From Reticulitermes speratus (Eukaryota > Arthropoda > Insecta > Blattodea > Rhinotermitidae), in NCBI GenBank assembly GCA_021186555.1, contig JAJKFL010000042.1, positions 6,907,781 to 6,971,780 of the forward strand: a stretch of DNA of 64,000 bases. The letters are read 5' to 3'. A program made the position numbers and the translations under genes. Position 1 is the stretch's first letter. Each line of letters starts with the position of its first letter. Below, one piece after another: positions 1 to 10,894 of the stretch. The notes under the pieces are model-generated. The model was not told the DNA's origin. It searched no databases and saw only the letters and a list, made by a program, of their open reading frames with translations.

Positions 1-285
1 ATAGTGACGTCACATTTAAGGCTGTCAATACACCAGTTCTTAACATGACACACGGATTACCACGAGGCTGATATAGACAGAGGGTAATCATGACTGGACT
101 TTGATGTGGAGAGCACAGCCAGTCTGGACGTAGTGGCGAACACAAAACCTTATGCCCTATCCGGTAATGAAACCCCAATCTTTGTGCCCACAATATCGAC
201 CCATGAGATATTCGTTTTTATCAAAACACGTCCGTAATAGATTTATAAACATAACAAAATCTTATACAAGTTAAAATTATACTAT
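1..285. other. Unannotated AT-rich sequence
   Basis: No coding frame, tRNA-like head, terminal inverted repeat or tandem structure is recognisable here. Confidence 0.4.
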
Positions 286-622
286 TTAACCCTTAAAGAC
301 TGGTGGTTACTATACGTACCATCAATTTTAATACAAAAATTCCTGAATTTTGTTCACACATGTGCTTATGTGTTCCATATGATTCTCACAATAAAATTGA
401 GCTTTTATTTCCCTACACAGAATTCACCTATTTGTCTTTCTAAAGGAAACAGCTTGTTCTCTGTGAGGTAGGGACTGTTTACCTATAAAATGTACGTAGT
501 CTTCAAAATGGCTCACACAGAATTCACCTATTTGTTTTTCTAAAGGAAACAGCTTGTTCTCTGTGAGGTAGGGACTAGTTTATACCTATAAAAATTGTAC
601 CTGAGGTACTTCCAAAATGGCT
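286..622 (+). mobile_element. TTAA-type MITE with two ~100-bp internal units
   Basis: The left end is TTAA followed by CCCTTAAAGACTGGTGGTTAC, the terminus shared with elements at 13457, 23158 and 21905. Two tandem units of about 100 bp follow, each with AGAATTCACC (from about 419 and 519) and GAGGTAGGGACT. The block GAGGTAGGGACTG looks like a diverged form of the 114-bp unit end GCGCGGTACGGACTG seen at 26.9, 31.4 and 62.5 kb. No right terminus is visible. The piggyBac-like class is inferred from TTAA and the CCCTT start. Confidence 0.55.
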
Positions 623-800
623 CATGGCTGTTTAACTGCCGACCTCCACTGCAGAGGCTCTAGTTCGATCCTGTGCCAATTCATGTGACTTTTGTAGTGG
701 AAAAGTCACACTGGGGCAGGTTTTTCTCCGAGTATTGCAGTTTTTCCCTCTCAGTATCATTCCAACAACGCTCCATATTCGTCTCCATCTTAATTATTTT
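620..800 (+). mobile_element. SINE-D, degraded copy
   Basis: The tRNA-like head is damaged (GGCTCATGGCTGTTTAACTG, then a box-B-like TAGTTCGATCC), followed by the family's body (TTTGTAGTGGAAAAGTCACA, GGGGCAGGTTTTTC, CATTCCAACAACGCTCCAT). It aligns by eye with the fuller copy at 16219. Confidence 0.6.
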
Positions 801-1790
801 CCATCACAACGACAAGCGGGCGAAGCGTGGGAAACTTCTAACAAAGCAGTGTTCTTTAGGAAATCGGGGAGCAATGGACAGAAACGTATTTTTACGTTGT
901 TTTAAAAAGTTTAAACATGTGTAGTAATACTGAACTTGACAAATTGAGTGTGAAGAATAGAACTTAATGAGAAAAATTATTAAATCTAATAATTCCGCGT
1001 TTTACAGATATATTTCTTTTCCCACGTAGTCATACATAACTCACAATACAGGTAAATAGGCTACTTGTAAAAATAAGTGTAGTTGTAAATTGATAGCACA
1101 ACGGGGATGTCTCACGTTTCAGTATATTTTCTGGGAAACTTATGGAACCCAAATTTTCATTACGCCTACTTTGCCTGCAACAGTCCACACTGAGACGTTC
1201 TGAGCCACCTGAATTCATTCAACACCCCCCACAACTCATTGTAACGTTATGCTCACGTCTCTGTTTAGATCTGTACATATGGTCTCTTCCCTTGGCGTTT
1301 TGCCATACAAAATTTTGATATATTTTCCATCTCTCCCATGCCTGTTACATGTACAGCTCTTCCCTGTTTTCGAAAAATAAAATAACATTTCATATTCCCT
1401 CACGTCTGGGTGTAAGTTCGGTTTACCTCCGCACTCCTTTCGTCCGTGTGTACAAGAAACCTCTGCCACAACTGTAGTAAGCTGCAGTACCGACATGGTA
1501 GGGAGGTGGTCACATGACTTAACGTAACTTTGACAAAATAACCCGTATTACTGAGGCATCATCAACAGGACTTCGTTCTTACGTCACGTGATAGGTTGGC
1601 CCTATTGTTAAGGTACGCGATTCACTGGAACAAAACTATTAGGCCTGCAATTTCGTAGTGTGTAGGACAGCGTCACGTGGCAGCCATGATGCATTCAAAG
1701 CACGGGCGTGTTCAGAAATAATCACCGTTGGTAACTAACTTCATCATTCAACTTAATAACTCTCTACATTACGTCAACCGAGTTTTAAAT
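801..1790. other. Unannotated intergenic sequence
   Basis: Short open frames occur on both strands but none has recognisable domains. No repeat family seen elsewhere in the window is identifiable. Confidence 0.4.
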
Positions 1791-1792
1791 TG

Positions 1793-2010
1793 GAGCTGGT
1801 ATAGCTCAGTCACTATACTTTCTCGGTTACAGGCTGAAAGACCGACGAACTGAGGTTCGATTCCCAGCAGAAAGCATCTGGGGCCCACCGAGCCTCGTAT
1901 CACGTTCGTACCGGTTTTTGTCCCTGCGGTTAAAGCGGCCGGATCGTTAAATTGACCATTCATATCCATCTAGTTCCGTAGCTAAGAAGTCGTGGAGCTA
2001 TACCACCGCA
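1793..2010 (+). mobile_element. SINE-C copy
   Basis: A tRNA-derived head has box A (TATAGCTCAGTCACTATA) and box B (GAGGTTCGATTCC). The family C body follows: GGGGCCCACCGAGCCTC, AAAGCGGCCGG, TCCATCTAGT, then GTGGAGCTATACC. It has diverged, so it is probably an old insertion. Confidence 0.75.
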
Positions 2011-2018
2011 TTCAACAT

Positions 2019-2242
2019 ACGCAGTGGCGTAGCTAGGTTTGTTGGCTCCCGGGGGGCGAGTAATCACAATAACTTTAAAAAAGTCACAATTACTGAATTT
2101 AGTTTCATTTGGCTCAATAATTTAAAACATACTGAGCGCAGGGAATCAAGTTTTTCATTTATAACATTCATTTTACCGACGCTTGGACTCCGCCGCCTGG
2201 GGCGGCCGCACCGCTCACATCCCACTAGCTGCCCCCCTGCCC
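2019..2242 (+). mobile_element. hAT-like non-autonomous element
   Basis: It begins CAGTGGCGTAGCTAGG, a typical hAT-type terminus, and ends GCTAGTGGG-related sequence in inverse (CACTAGCTGCCCCCCTG). The 8-bp flanks AACATACG and CCCATATG match only partly, so the target-site duplication is weak. Confidence 0.45.
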
Positions 2243-2282
2243 ATATGTTTCACGACGTCACGCTAGTTTAACTTAGGAACAG

Positions 2283-2331
2283 ACTTTACTTTACTTTACT
2301 TTACTTTACTTTATTTACTTTACTTTACTCT
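2283..2331. repeat. (TTTAC)n microsatellite
   Basis: TTTAC repeats about nine times with one interruption. Confidence 0.95.
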
Positions 2332-2394
2332 TGCTTTCATGTTTTTGTAGTTGTTTATAAAGCTTCAATTTACGATCACTAATAGACAGATATG

Positions 2395-2665
2395 GAACGT
2401 CGCGGGTTCGATTCCCGATTATGTCACTGGAATTTTTCATTGACATAATCGTTTCGGTCGCACTATGGCCCTGGGGTCGACTCAGCCTCTAACAGAAATG
2501 AGTACCAGGAATCTTTCCTGGGGGGTAAAGGCGGCCGGTGCGTAGGACTGACAACCTTGCCACCTTCATGTGCCGATTGTCTATAAATCTGTGATCCTCA
2601 ACCTCCTGGAACCCTAAGGGCCTGTCCAGGCCTGTAATGGGATTGCTTTGCTTTTAATAGACAGA
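2395..2665 (+). mobile_element. tRNA-derived SINE, C-related variant
   Basis: A box-B-like CGGGTTCGATTCCCG is followed by CCTGGGGTCGACTCAGCCTC and AAAGGCGGCCGGTGCGTAGG, matching the order of the family C body. The 3' part (GGGCCTGTCCAGGCCTGTAA) differs from other copies, suggesting a sister subfamily. Confidence 0.55.
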
Positions 2666-2751
2666 CAAATGGTTTCTAAAGGAAAAAGGCGCAATGGAAT
2701 GGAATTTGTACCTATTCTGTTAGTCGAGTTGGAGTCTTAAAGGTAAAGGTA

Positions 2752-3185
2752 AAGTTCTATCCTTCCACGCTATGAAGGTACATAGACGGAGTAGACTTAT
2801 AGCTCCACTCATTCTTAACCTCGGCAATGAATGCTTTACCCTTGGGAAAGAACCCCGGTACCCATTGAATATGAGACTTGGTGGGCCCCAGAGATGTCCT
2901 GGACGTTTTATGGAAGAGAAAAATATTTTTTTTTTGCCTGTCCGGGGTTTTTCCCCTTTGATCCATTTTTGTACTGTTTAAATCCTTTCGTCCTTCATGT
3001 CACTTTACGTTCCATACTACCGTCCTTACAACAAACACAACACAAACATCCATGCCCTTGGCGGGATTCGAACCCACAATCCCAGTAAGCGAGCGGCCAT
3101 AGACCCACGCCTTAGACCGCGCGGCCACTGGGATCGGCGGATTCGAAGCCCGGACCCTCCAATACGCTCTTAACCAATGTAACTG
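2752..3185 (-). mobile_element. SINE-C copy split by SINE-B
   Basis: Read on the minus strand, the body (AGCTCCACTCATTCTTAACC, GGGCCCCAGAG) is interrupted at about 2926. It resumes at 3137 with the head region (GGATTCGAAGCCCGGACC). The insert is the SINE-B at 2926-3136, so C is the older insertion. Confidence 0.65.
2926..3136 (-). mobile_element. SINE-B, tRNA-Leu-like head with tail B
   Basis: On the minus strand the head reads CCGATCCCAGTGGCCGCGCG, then box B GGGTTCGAATCC. The tail, with GTTTGTGTTGTGTTTGTTG and GGACAGTAGTATGGAACG, differs from SINE-A and ends in A-rich sequence. Same tail at 13650-13765 and 48019-48150. No clear target-site duplication was found. Confidence 0.7.
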
Positions 3186-3199
3186 TAACTTCAGGTATA

Positions 3200-3954
3200 G
3201 GCTACAGGCCTACAAGTACCAATAGACCTGTCTGATGCATTCATTTCATAGGAGGCTCCAACCGAATTCCCTAATTGCTCTGTCCGCTTTAATGGTGCAT
3301 GGCGAGGATGACACACGGCGTCTGCCTGTATCGCACAAGTACAAATCAATTTATGAGACATTTGAGGTTCTCAAAGCGGTGTTGCTGAAGATTCATGTTA
3401 ACGTTGTGTGTGTGAAGGAAAGAGCGCTAAGAGCACGGAAGACTTGAATTTTGACATAAATTTGTCTTGGTGTCGAGCCACTTTTGGGTCCAGACCAGCT
3501 TAAGCCTCGATGCAATGCATGGACCTTTGATTCTGGACGTTTCGCCGGCGTCGGTGCTCCGTACGGTCGTAATTACATTTTAGGGTAATATAAATTTAAA
3601 ACACTCCTGTCCTGGGTAGTAATCGGAATTTTAACATCAGCGTCAGTGAAGGGTTGTCTATTGCGATAGTATCGGTGTTTGTCGTCTTCGCCATCCACTC
3701 AGACGATATCAGAACTTAGCCTTCCAAATTTATATCGAGGAAACATCCTTGGTCTGTTGACAGCTCATACTGCTGTCGCGTGAATACGATAATCGCAGTT
3801 TCTGTATTCATACAAAGGAGTGCCAGTTTTTGCCCGAATATAGTTCCCTTTCATTGACAATATCACATTATGGCCTACACCTTATCATTTACTTAAAACT
3901 TTGTGGAATGAATAAGACTTCAATTAAGAAATTACACTGGAGCAGCGCGTTGTA
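3200..3954. other. Mostly unannotated; family E-like fragments
   Basis: TTTGAGGTTCTCAAAGCGGTG at 3361 matches the left block of family E elements at 28006 and 40990. GGACGTTTCGCCGGCGTCGG near 3535 resembles their core. Nothing recognisable elsewhere in the stretch. Confidence 0.4.
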
Positions 3955-4130
3955 GTTGCAGAACTCTACACTGATATCCGCCAGATGCCAGGTTCGAATC
4001 TGTGCCAAGTCATCGTTATCCTGAGATTTGCATGGTTTTCTCAGTCCCTCTGGGCAAACGTCGGATTCTCATTGCATTAAGCCACTATTTTCCTACCCAA
4101 AACCCTTTCACGTTCATCCCACGAATACAT
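3955..4130 (+). mobile_element. Degenerate tRNA-like SINE fragment
   Basis: CCAGGTTCGAATCTGTGCC is a box B-like block. The sequence before and after it vaguely follows family D order but has decayed. Confidence 0.35.
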
Positions 4131-4180
4131 ACATACAGATAAGCATGATTTTATTAAATAACTTCGCAATAGAGATGCAG

Positions 4181-4443
4181 GCCGATCCCAGTGGCCGTGC
4201 GGTCTAAGGCGTGGGTCTTCGGCCGCTCGCTTACTAGGATCGTGGGTTCGAATCCCACCGGGGGCATGGATGTCTGTCTTTGTGAGTGTTGTGTGTTGTC
4301 AGGTAGAGGTCTCTGCGACAGGCTGGTCCCTCGTCCAGAGGAGTCCTACCGACTGTGGTGTGTCTAATGTGTGTGATCGTGAAGCCTCGACGAAACGAGG
4401 AGGCCCAGGCACCGAAAAGGGGCTGTTGAGCCATAGAAAAAAA
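4181..4443 (+). mobile_element. SINE-A, full length with 13-bp TSD
   Basis: The head is tRNA-Leu-like, with box A in GTGGCCGTGCGGTCTAAGGC and box B in GTGGGTTCGAATCCC. Tail A follows and ends in an A-run. The direct repeat AATAGAGATGCAG flanks it at 4168-4180 and 4444-4456, showing an intact retroposition event. Confidence 0.92.
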
Positions 4444-4774
4444 AATAGAGATGCAGACCTATCTGCCAGCCTAATAACAACCAATCACCTGCAGACGGGG
4501 CCTCAATCGATTCCCGAAACGCCTTTTACTGGCAGACAACATACAGGAAGTCGGTGAACAGCGCCTAACGTCAGCTTACATGCCAAGGTTACGAGCTAAC
4601 CTTACTTCAGCTTGCAATGAGCATACTCAGAAGTAAAAAGTCCCTCATTAGTTGGAGCTTTTCTGATTCGCCTGTAGTCCAATACTGTTTACACCGAAAC
4701 CCATTCTTTATTATGAGCGACCAGAAGTATCAGTACACATGTATGAACAACAAAGACGTCCGTGTAATACACGT

Positions 4775-4990
4775 AAAGCCGTCTCTGTCCACGCCATGAT
4801 GGCATTAGGCGGAGCTTATGTATAGCGCCTCTCATTTCTAACCTCGGCACGTGATAGAGTTATCAACTTCACGCTCCGGCTGCTTTACCCAGCCACGAAA
4901 GAAACATGCAGGCCTACCTATTGAGTAGAAGGCTGGGCGGGCCCTAGAGCCGGTCTGGGAGTTTTGGTGAACAGAAAATCCCTCAGACCC
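4775..4990 (-). mobile_element. SINE-C copy (minus)
   Basis: Contains AACCTCGGCACG, TCACGCTCCGGCTGCTTTAC, GGCTGGGCGGGCCCTAGAG and CCGGTCTGGGAGTTTTGG, the minus-strand body of the family. The tRNA-like head is lost. Confidence 0.7.
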
Positions 4991-4999
4991 ACTTAATTA

Positions 5000-5757
5000 A
5001 CATCAAACACCTCTAAACCAATAAAAATGTTTCATGTTGATACAGATATTTCTTGACATCGGAATTCCAAACCGACTGACATGTAAAACAAGAACTGAAA
5101 TTACGAGACGCCTAATGTTAGAATTTTCGCAGGAATAGCGATGTATGCCTAATGTTGGGGTAACTGCACTCAACTATTTGCTGCAACAAACTCTGTGATC
5201 TAAGCGTAGCTGCCAAAGGCCAAGTTCCCGTCAAGCCTCATGTCGTCTGCTTGCACAATAAAATAGGGTCATTTACCATTACCATATAGGTCAATAATTA
5301 CTTAAGAGTGTATGAGCAAGAGGAGAAATGTCTTGGAGTCGCCATAAAAGGACAGGACTAGTATAGCGGATCTCACTGTTTCTATATGAACATAAAACAG
5401 AAGTCGAACTGCTAATTCCGGCGATTCTGCTGTTTAATGTAGCTGAGAGGTACCACCGTGTGCAGGTGCAGTTTGATTGAAGTTGAGGCGATTATGAACG
5501 GCGAACAGACAAACTGAAGACAGCAAATCCTGAGTGTAAACCAGCCAGTATGTCGTGGACCTAACTTGGTCTGCCAGCCCTGTTTTAATTCTGCTGCACT
5601 TGACGGTTTCCAGAATTTGGCTTACATGTAGATAAAGTGTTTCTAAAAACTTCCACTGCACTCGCTGAAACCTAAAAGTTATATATATATATATATATAT
5701 TATACTTGCTTATTCAACAACGTATTTTGTACTAATTTATACCTAGCAGTAAATCTG
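5000..5757. other. Unannotated sequence with an (AT)n run
   Basis: No recognisable gene or repeat apart from an (AT)n run at about 5679-5701. Confidence 0.4.
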
Positions 5758-5886
5758 CCGAGCTGGTCCCTCGTCCAGAGAGTCCTACCGACTGTGGTGT
5801 GTCTAAAAGGTGTGTGATCGTGAAGCGTCGAAAAATGAGGCGGCCTAGACCCCCTAGGGGCTGTCGAGCCATTGGATAAAAAAACA
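5758..5886 (+). mobile_element. SINE-A 3' fragment
   Basis: Only tail A is present (GAGCTGGTCCCTCGTCCAGA to GGGGCTGTCGAGCCATTGG, then A-rich). It is 5' truncated. Confidence 0.85.
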
Positions 5887-6088
5887 CTCTGCTACACCAT
5901 TACAAGGACGAATCAATTTATGCTTTTTATGGAAATAAAATCTGTTTTTTTAAGAATCATATTATACGTATAAATTCATTGTGTGGGCAGTACACATATG
6001 TGGTGCATACAGTTACTAGTGGCCTTTAAATGGTTAAAGGGAGGAGATCTGCCTGCAACATATGGAGTTTCCAGCTTACAGTTTTTGT

Positions 6089-6135
6089 TATGGCCTGATG
6101 ATAGCTCTCTTATGAGCCGAAACTAGTTGCTGATA
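6089..6135 (+). ncRNA. Hammerhead-like motif HH1
   Basis: CTGATGA (6095-6101) is followed by a stem II of GCTC/GAGC, then GAAAC at 6119 and the palindrome ACTAGT. The possible cleavage triplet is GTT before 6129. One extra T lies between the CUGANGA box and stem II, as in most copies here. Short stem I pairing includes G-U pairs. Confidence 0.5.
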
Positions 6136-6356
6136 AAACGTTTGTTGAACGACTTGTTGGGTCTGATTGTAGAGATTGAATAAGGTATGTACTTAACTGC
6201 ACAAGTGTTGATTCTCTGTTTCATACTGACAGCAATTTCATGTATAGAAAGTTATTTTGTCGGCAGTATAAACACTGTAAGCACAGTGGTTTGGTTGTAC
6301 AAATATTAAGCTTAGTGTGGGTATTGCCTCTTGCCTGAGTTACAACAAATAGACAC

Positions 6357-6626
6357 TTATTTTTAGAAAGGCCCCGCAGCAGATGCTACGGACGCACCGC
6401 AGCCTTAAAGCTTATTGTGCAACCCTGTGATGAAGATGAAGAGAAAGATGATCAGTTTTTTTAATTTTTCCAAGTAATGGAGCACCGGTGGAATGTAATT
6501 GACAGGGGAAAACCGAAGTACTCGGGGAAAAACATGTCCCAGTGCCACTTTGTCCACCACAAATCCCACATGGACTGACTCGTGATTGAAAGCGGGCCTC
6601 CATGGTGGGAGGCCGGCGACTAACCT
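6357..6626 (-). mobile_element. SINE-D copy (minus) with short TSD
   Basis: Minus-strand order is head (GCCGGCGACTAACC reversed), body (GTGCCACTTTGTCCACCACA) and the 3' block GGCCCCGCAGCAGATGC. ATAGACAC flanks it at 6349-6356 and 6627-6634. Confidence 0.8.
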
Positions 6627-6714
6627 ATAGACACATTTAAGCAGCCCTTTACAGTAATGACAGGTAGTCTATGTTATTGCTTTCTAGGCGCCTACACAAT
6701 TCGTTTCGAGAAGC

Positions 6715-6815
6715 GACAGCTGGCCTTGTCATGTGTCTGTCTGTCTGTCTGCAGGGAACTACGCGACTCCTACTGAACAGATTTTCGTGAAATTTCATGT
6801 TTAGGGTTTTGACCA
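6715..6815 (+). repeat. Recurrent TGTCTGTCTGT block
   Basis: GTCATGTGTCTGTCTGTCTG is followed by CGTGAAATTTCATG. Similar blocks occur at 33690-33770 and 47220-47290. Probably part of a dispersed element that I cannot classify. Confidence 0.4.
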
Positions 6816-7102
6816 ACATTTGTCGGCAAATTCTGACTCTGCTTAAAATAGGACACAAATATAAGTAATTTACATGAAGACTTAATCACACTTAAGACAA
6901 TATCTCGCCGCTGTTTGTCTTTGTAACTAAAACAGGCTGTATTTATTCCTAGAATCGAACTGGTCGAAGGAGAAGTTAACGATATAAACATCACAGTCCA
7001 GCACGATTAAATGTAAATCTCCCTTATTAAATTAAGTTTCAGACCAACTGATACACAACTAAAACCACTTTTATTGTGGCTTTATTATAATTGTTAAAAT
7101 TA

Positions 7103-7146
7103 TACCCCTACACTTGTTTCGATCCTCGGATCATCGTCAGGGGTTT
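7103..7146 (-). ncRNA. Hammerhead-like motif HH2 (minus)
   Basis: On the minus strand: CTGACGA (7134-7140), T, stem II GATCC/GGATC (five perfect pairs), GAAAC, a short loop, then GTA before GGGG. CCC before the core pairs with GGG after the GTA. All core elements of a minimal hammerhead are present, apart from the extra T. Confidence 0.55.
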
Positions 7147-7559
7147 TTTTGTTGAAAGCTACTGTCACTTCAATCACATGATTTTAAATAGTCCAACAGC
7201 ACATTAAAACTTGTATATTATAAGTTAAAATCTTGTTAAAAGTCTTTGTTAAAAGTTGTATAATAGTTGTAAAAGTATTGTAGACAGTGTTGAATGTGGA
7301 AGTGCTGGCATGTAGAATCGTGGTATTTATGGGCTGTAAAATGAACGATTTTGATAAGTAATATAGAATTTGTGTATGTATCTGGTTGTTAACGGTTTTC
7401 ATTATTAATTTTCTATTTATTATATTTTATATCTATATATATTTATATTTAATATGACGAAGATGCACGGTGTCAACAATGTGAAAAGTAAATCTCTCTG
7501 TTTACTCTATCGCGATGTTTACACGATACCAGTTATCACGGATTGTTAATAAGTTGTAA

Positions 7560-8390
7560 CGATATGGAAAAGACTTTTCCCGATGGAGGATGAAAGTCAA
7601 TATCGACAAATCGGCAGCCATTGTGTTCACGAAACGTAGACCTATAAGACCGGCAGCTATAACGATGGAGGGAGTCGAGGTTCCTTGGACTACATCCATT
7701 AAGTATCTCGGACTCCAGTTTACATCAACTCTCAGCTACTCATCACATATCCAAAGGTCGGTGCACAAAGCAATAGGCACCTTGGTCAACATATTCCCCC
7801 TGCTGGCAAGAGGATCTAAACTTTCTATGGAAATAAAACCCCACCTCTATAAGACGGTCATCAGACCTACAATGACGTATGCCAATCCGGTATGGTACGC
7901 GATCAGTAACTCCACATATCGTAACTTACAAGTGGTACAAAACAAGTGCCTAAGGGTTATTACGAACTCCCCACGGAGTACTCCCATACCCCAACTACAC
8001 AGGATCACCGGAATCGAATATATTCAACCGCATATTCTACGCCTGGTAGAGCGATTCTACTCGTCCTGTACGTCACATACAAACCCTCTTATTCGATCTA
8101 TCGGCCGATACACATTGCAGGACTTGTACAAGTTATACAAACGTTATAAGCACAAACGACCAAAGCACGCGTTGCTTTAAAATCGGCTAAGGGCTTGATA
8201 GTGTTTTTCAAAGTTTTCACTACTTTTACGAATCTCTGAACAACTACGGAGATCCCGGGATTCAACTCCGACGCTTGAGGCGATCAGAACAGTTGGTAAC
8301 TGGAACAACTACAGTACCAGGATGTATGTTGTAGATGATGTAACTAATCAATGTTAATAAAGTTCTTTTAATTAATTAATTAAAAGACTT
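7560..8390 (+). pseudogene. 5'-truncated jockey-like LINE, end of RT ORF
   Basis: A frame open from 7560, with its first ATG at 7590, runs to a stop at 8178-8180. From the ATG it encodes 196 residues matching the C-terminal end of a jockey-type non-LTR reverse transcriptase. Visible features are KSAAIVFTK, VPWTTSIKYLGLQF (the KYLG thumb-region signature), IRPTMTYANPVW, and the VQNKCLRVITNSPRSTP block. An in-frame TAA at 7557 closes the frame upstream. The catalytic FADD palm is absent, so the copy cannot encode a working polymerase. A short 3' UTR follows with AATAAAG and an (AATT)n tail near 8365-8385. It is a dead insertion typical of LINE 5' truncation. Confidence 0.85.
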
Positions 8391-8789
8391 AATAGTGCTT
8401 GTGTTGTTGCACGTGGAAAGGCACATTTTAAGTCACTGCACTTACAACTGACCTCCTGAGCCATGATACGGCCTTAAAGACTAAGATTAACCTGAATTAT
8501 ACCTAAAGTCTCAGTTCGTACCGCGCTGTAAGCACATTACGTAGTGTTTATAAAAACAATCAGTTAATGTTGTATAGAGATATAGTTGTTGTTTGATCAT
8601 ACAACCATAGAAAACATAAATACATCTGTGAGCAGAATGTAGAACTTGTAAAAGTTAAACCTGGCGGTAAATAAAGTAACCACTGGGCCTTACTTACTTT
8701 ATAATGTAGTGCATACCACAACTTAGTTACAGCATACTTTGCAGTTCCTTGAGCCTATTTGCCGCCTATTTGTGGAAATTACAGAACAG
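8391..8789. other. Unannotated AT-rich sequence
   Basis: No recognisable gene, tRNA-like head or inverted repeat. Confidence 0.4.
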
Positions 8790-9130
8790 TCATTCATTCA
8801 TTCATTCATTCCGTAGATTGTCTTATGACAGGTCCATACCCCCTTCCAAAGCGAGTTCTCCGCAGAGCGCGATCTATTGCTTCCTCTTTCAATTTCCAGT
8901 ATCTTCTCTTTTCCTTAAGGTCATCCAGTAGCTGCTTACGTCTTCTTGCTCGTCTCCCGTCAGTTCTATCCTTCCTTCTATCTTTCCTTCAATAACATGT
9001 TTTAGAAGAAAGTTCCTATGCAAGATGTGACCAATCCAGTTAGCATTCCTTCTTTTTCTTGTACGATGGATATTGTCTTCCTCCTTGATTCTATGAAATG
9101 CTTCATTTTTCACACGATCGGTCCAGCTGA
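8790..9130 (-). pseudogene. LINE 3' end with (ATTC)n tail, copy 1
   Basis: The minus strand encodes, with frameshifts, the C-terminal end of a non-LTR retrotransposon ORF (NANWIGHILHRN, LLKHVIEGKIEGRIE). The element ends in (GAATGAAT)n, seen on the plus strand as the ATTC run at 8791-8812. Related copies are at 34505, 41960 and 62080. Confidence 0.8.
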
Positions 9131-9134
9131 CTTA

Positions 9135-10105
9135 CAGAACATTAACAACAGAAGTTCAGGCATAGTGTATACGTTACATGAAACTTTCCTTCCGCGTTTT
9201 GTGCCCATAATTTGTACTGTCGTGAACTACAGTTTATGAAATACGCGGAAAATTTCTTATTATCCTACGGAAATAAAGCACCCTTGTCTTTCAACCTAGC
9301 TGAAAATGGCCGAATAAGTTTATGCAGACAACTTTCATATCGAAGTTTGCCAACAGTTTCGTTAAGGATTTATGATATGCATGAGAAAGTTCATCCATGG
9401 CCTTTAAGTGGACTTTACTGTGGACCAGGTTGCTGAAAATCGTAATTTGTCGCAACGTTTGCTGAAAGTTTTCCATATCGACTTTTAAAAAAAACTGTCC
9501 AGTGGTTTAGGCACTGATAATAACAGACAGACCCGACAAATGCAATGACATGACCAACATGTAAGGCTTTGTCTTACTGTGTACACAACGCCCGAATTTA
9601 TATTGCAGAATCCAGTGGCCTGTTATTGGTCTACTGTAGACTCGCAATTGCCCCGGACGATAAAGGGGACCGACACCCGCACAACTTTAAACTGCTATCG
9701 ATTGCGCGAATCTGAGACGGATTGTTTTTCTGTGGAGTGGGTGGGGTTCCGACACGTGATATAGCATGCGTGCTGTCGGGGGCACGCGTGTGCAGATTGT
9801 CATCGTCACTGCGGTAATGGATTTTCAAACTATTCCACTCAATTCTAGCCCTTATTATCGTCAGCACTGATTATTGACCTCCTCAGAAGTCGCTGTCATT
9901 CTGAACATAAAGAAAACGACGGTATTATTGCGCCTACATTTTGTAACGCGTCGATGAGTTCAGTTTGTTTTGAAAATACGTCGTAAAGTATATGGTGGTT
10001 AGTTAGTTCTTCCTGTCGCTCCTTGTCCAGTCCACTGACTGCACAAGTTCTACTCATCCTGATATGACTGCCAGAGCCATCTAGCAGTCAGTCAGGAGAC
10101 TTAGG
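9135..10105. other. Unannotated sequence
   Basis: Only short unsupported frames. A minus-strand TGTCTGTTATTA block near 9525 may belong to the same dispersed family as 6715. Confidence 0.35.
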
Positions 10106-10111
10106 TGAGAA

Positions 10112-10335
10112 ATGGCCGCTGAATTTTGCTTACGAAACATCTCTATTCATGCCCGTAAGGTTCTTTTACATGCCGTAAATCTACGACATGGGACCGACGG
10201 CTTTACTTCCCCTCCGAAGGAAGTGGTGCTACGGATTTTTATCATCCTTAAAAATCCATCGACCTCGGCCGGGATTGAACCCGCGAACCTTGGGTCCAGT
10301 GACGAGCACGCTAACCACTAGTCCACCGAGGACGA
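10112..10335 (-). mobile_element. SINE-F, tRNA-like head (minus)
   Basis: The minus strand shows box A TGGACTAGTGGTTAGCG and box B GCGGGTTCAATCCC, spaced as in a tRNA, then a unique body (GATGGATTTTTAAGGATG, CTTCGGAGGGGAAG). It is the only copy of this family seen in the window. Confidence 0.65.
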
Positions 10336-10363
10336 CTGAAATTAGTTTAATTTTTATAATTAG

Positions 10364-10792
10364 ATGGCAGAAATTATATTTGTTGTTAGTTATAAGTCAA
10401 TAAATAATTCACAGCCAATGAACTATGTGCAACTGAAATGGATTTCCGGAGAAAAGCCCAGAAGGAAATCACGGAAAGGAAAGTTTCGAAATGACACCGT
10501 TATAACGACTGTGGATGTAGGGAAGAATGTATTGGAAGTGGAGGAAATAGGTACGATAGTTTGGGCACGTGATGAGACTGTCAGGAAATATATTGTCACG
10601 ATGAGTTGTAGAATGGGAACCAGAAGGAACACGAAGGAAGGGAAAACCCAAAGAAAGATGGATGATAGAACAAGACGGAGTACGACTAACCTTAGACTGA
10701 CAGAAAAGGATAATATAGAGACGGACATGTGGATAAACTTAGTTTTGAGTGAAGGAAAACCTCTGTACAGTGGACAGTCCTTCAATTAATAA
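10364..10792 (+). pseudogene. Possible decayed LINE C-terminal ORF
   Basis: An open frame of about 141 codons is rich in Arg, Lys and Thr. The part around WARDETVRKYIV to RKMDDRTRRS is loosely similar in layout to the post-RT region of non-LTR elements (a basic block then W-x-D-x-x-R). It ends in an (AATA)-like tail. The assignment is weak and it may be a chance frame. Confidence 0.3.
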
Positions 10793-10894
10793 ATAAATAC
10801 ATTAATTAACAGTGGTGTAGGTGTGTAATTGAAACTACCCTCCTCAAATCCTGTAGTCTGCGTCTCATGTTTCAATACCACATATTCTTCTACC

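Noticed and set aside
2019..2242. Confident hAT call with 8-bp duplication
   Set aside because: The flanking 8-mers match at only about five positions, so it is kept only as a moderate call.
4181..4265. Candidate tRNA-Leu gene
   Set aside because: Box A and box B are present, but the acceptor stem does not pair properly and the sequence continues into a SINE tail with a duplication. The same applies to all other tRNA-like heads here.
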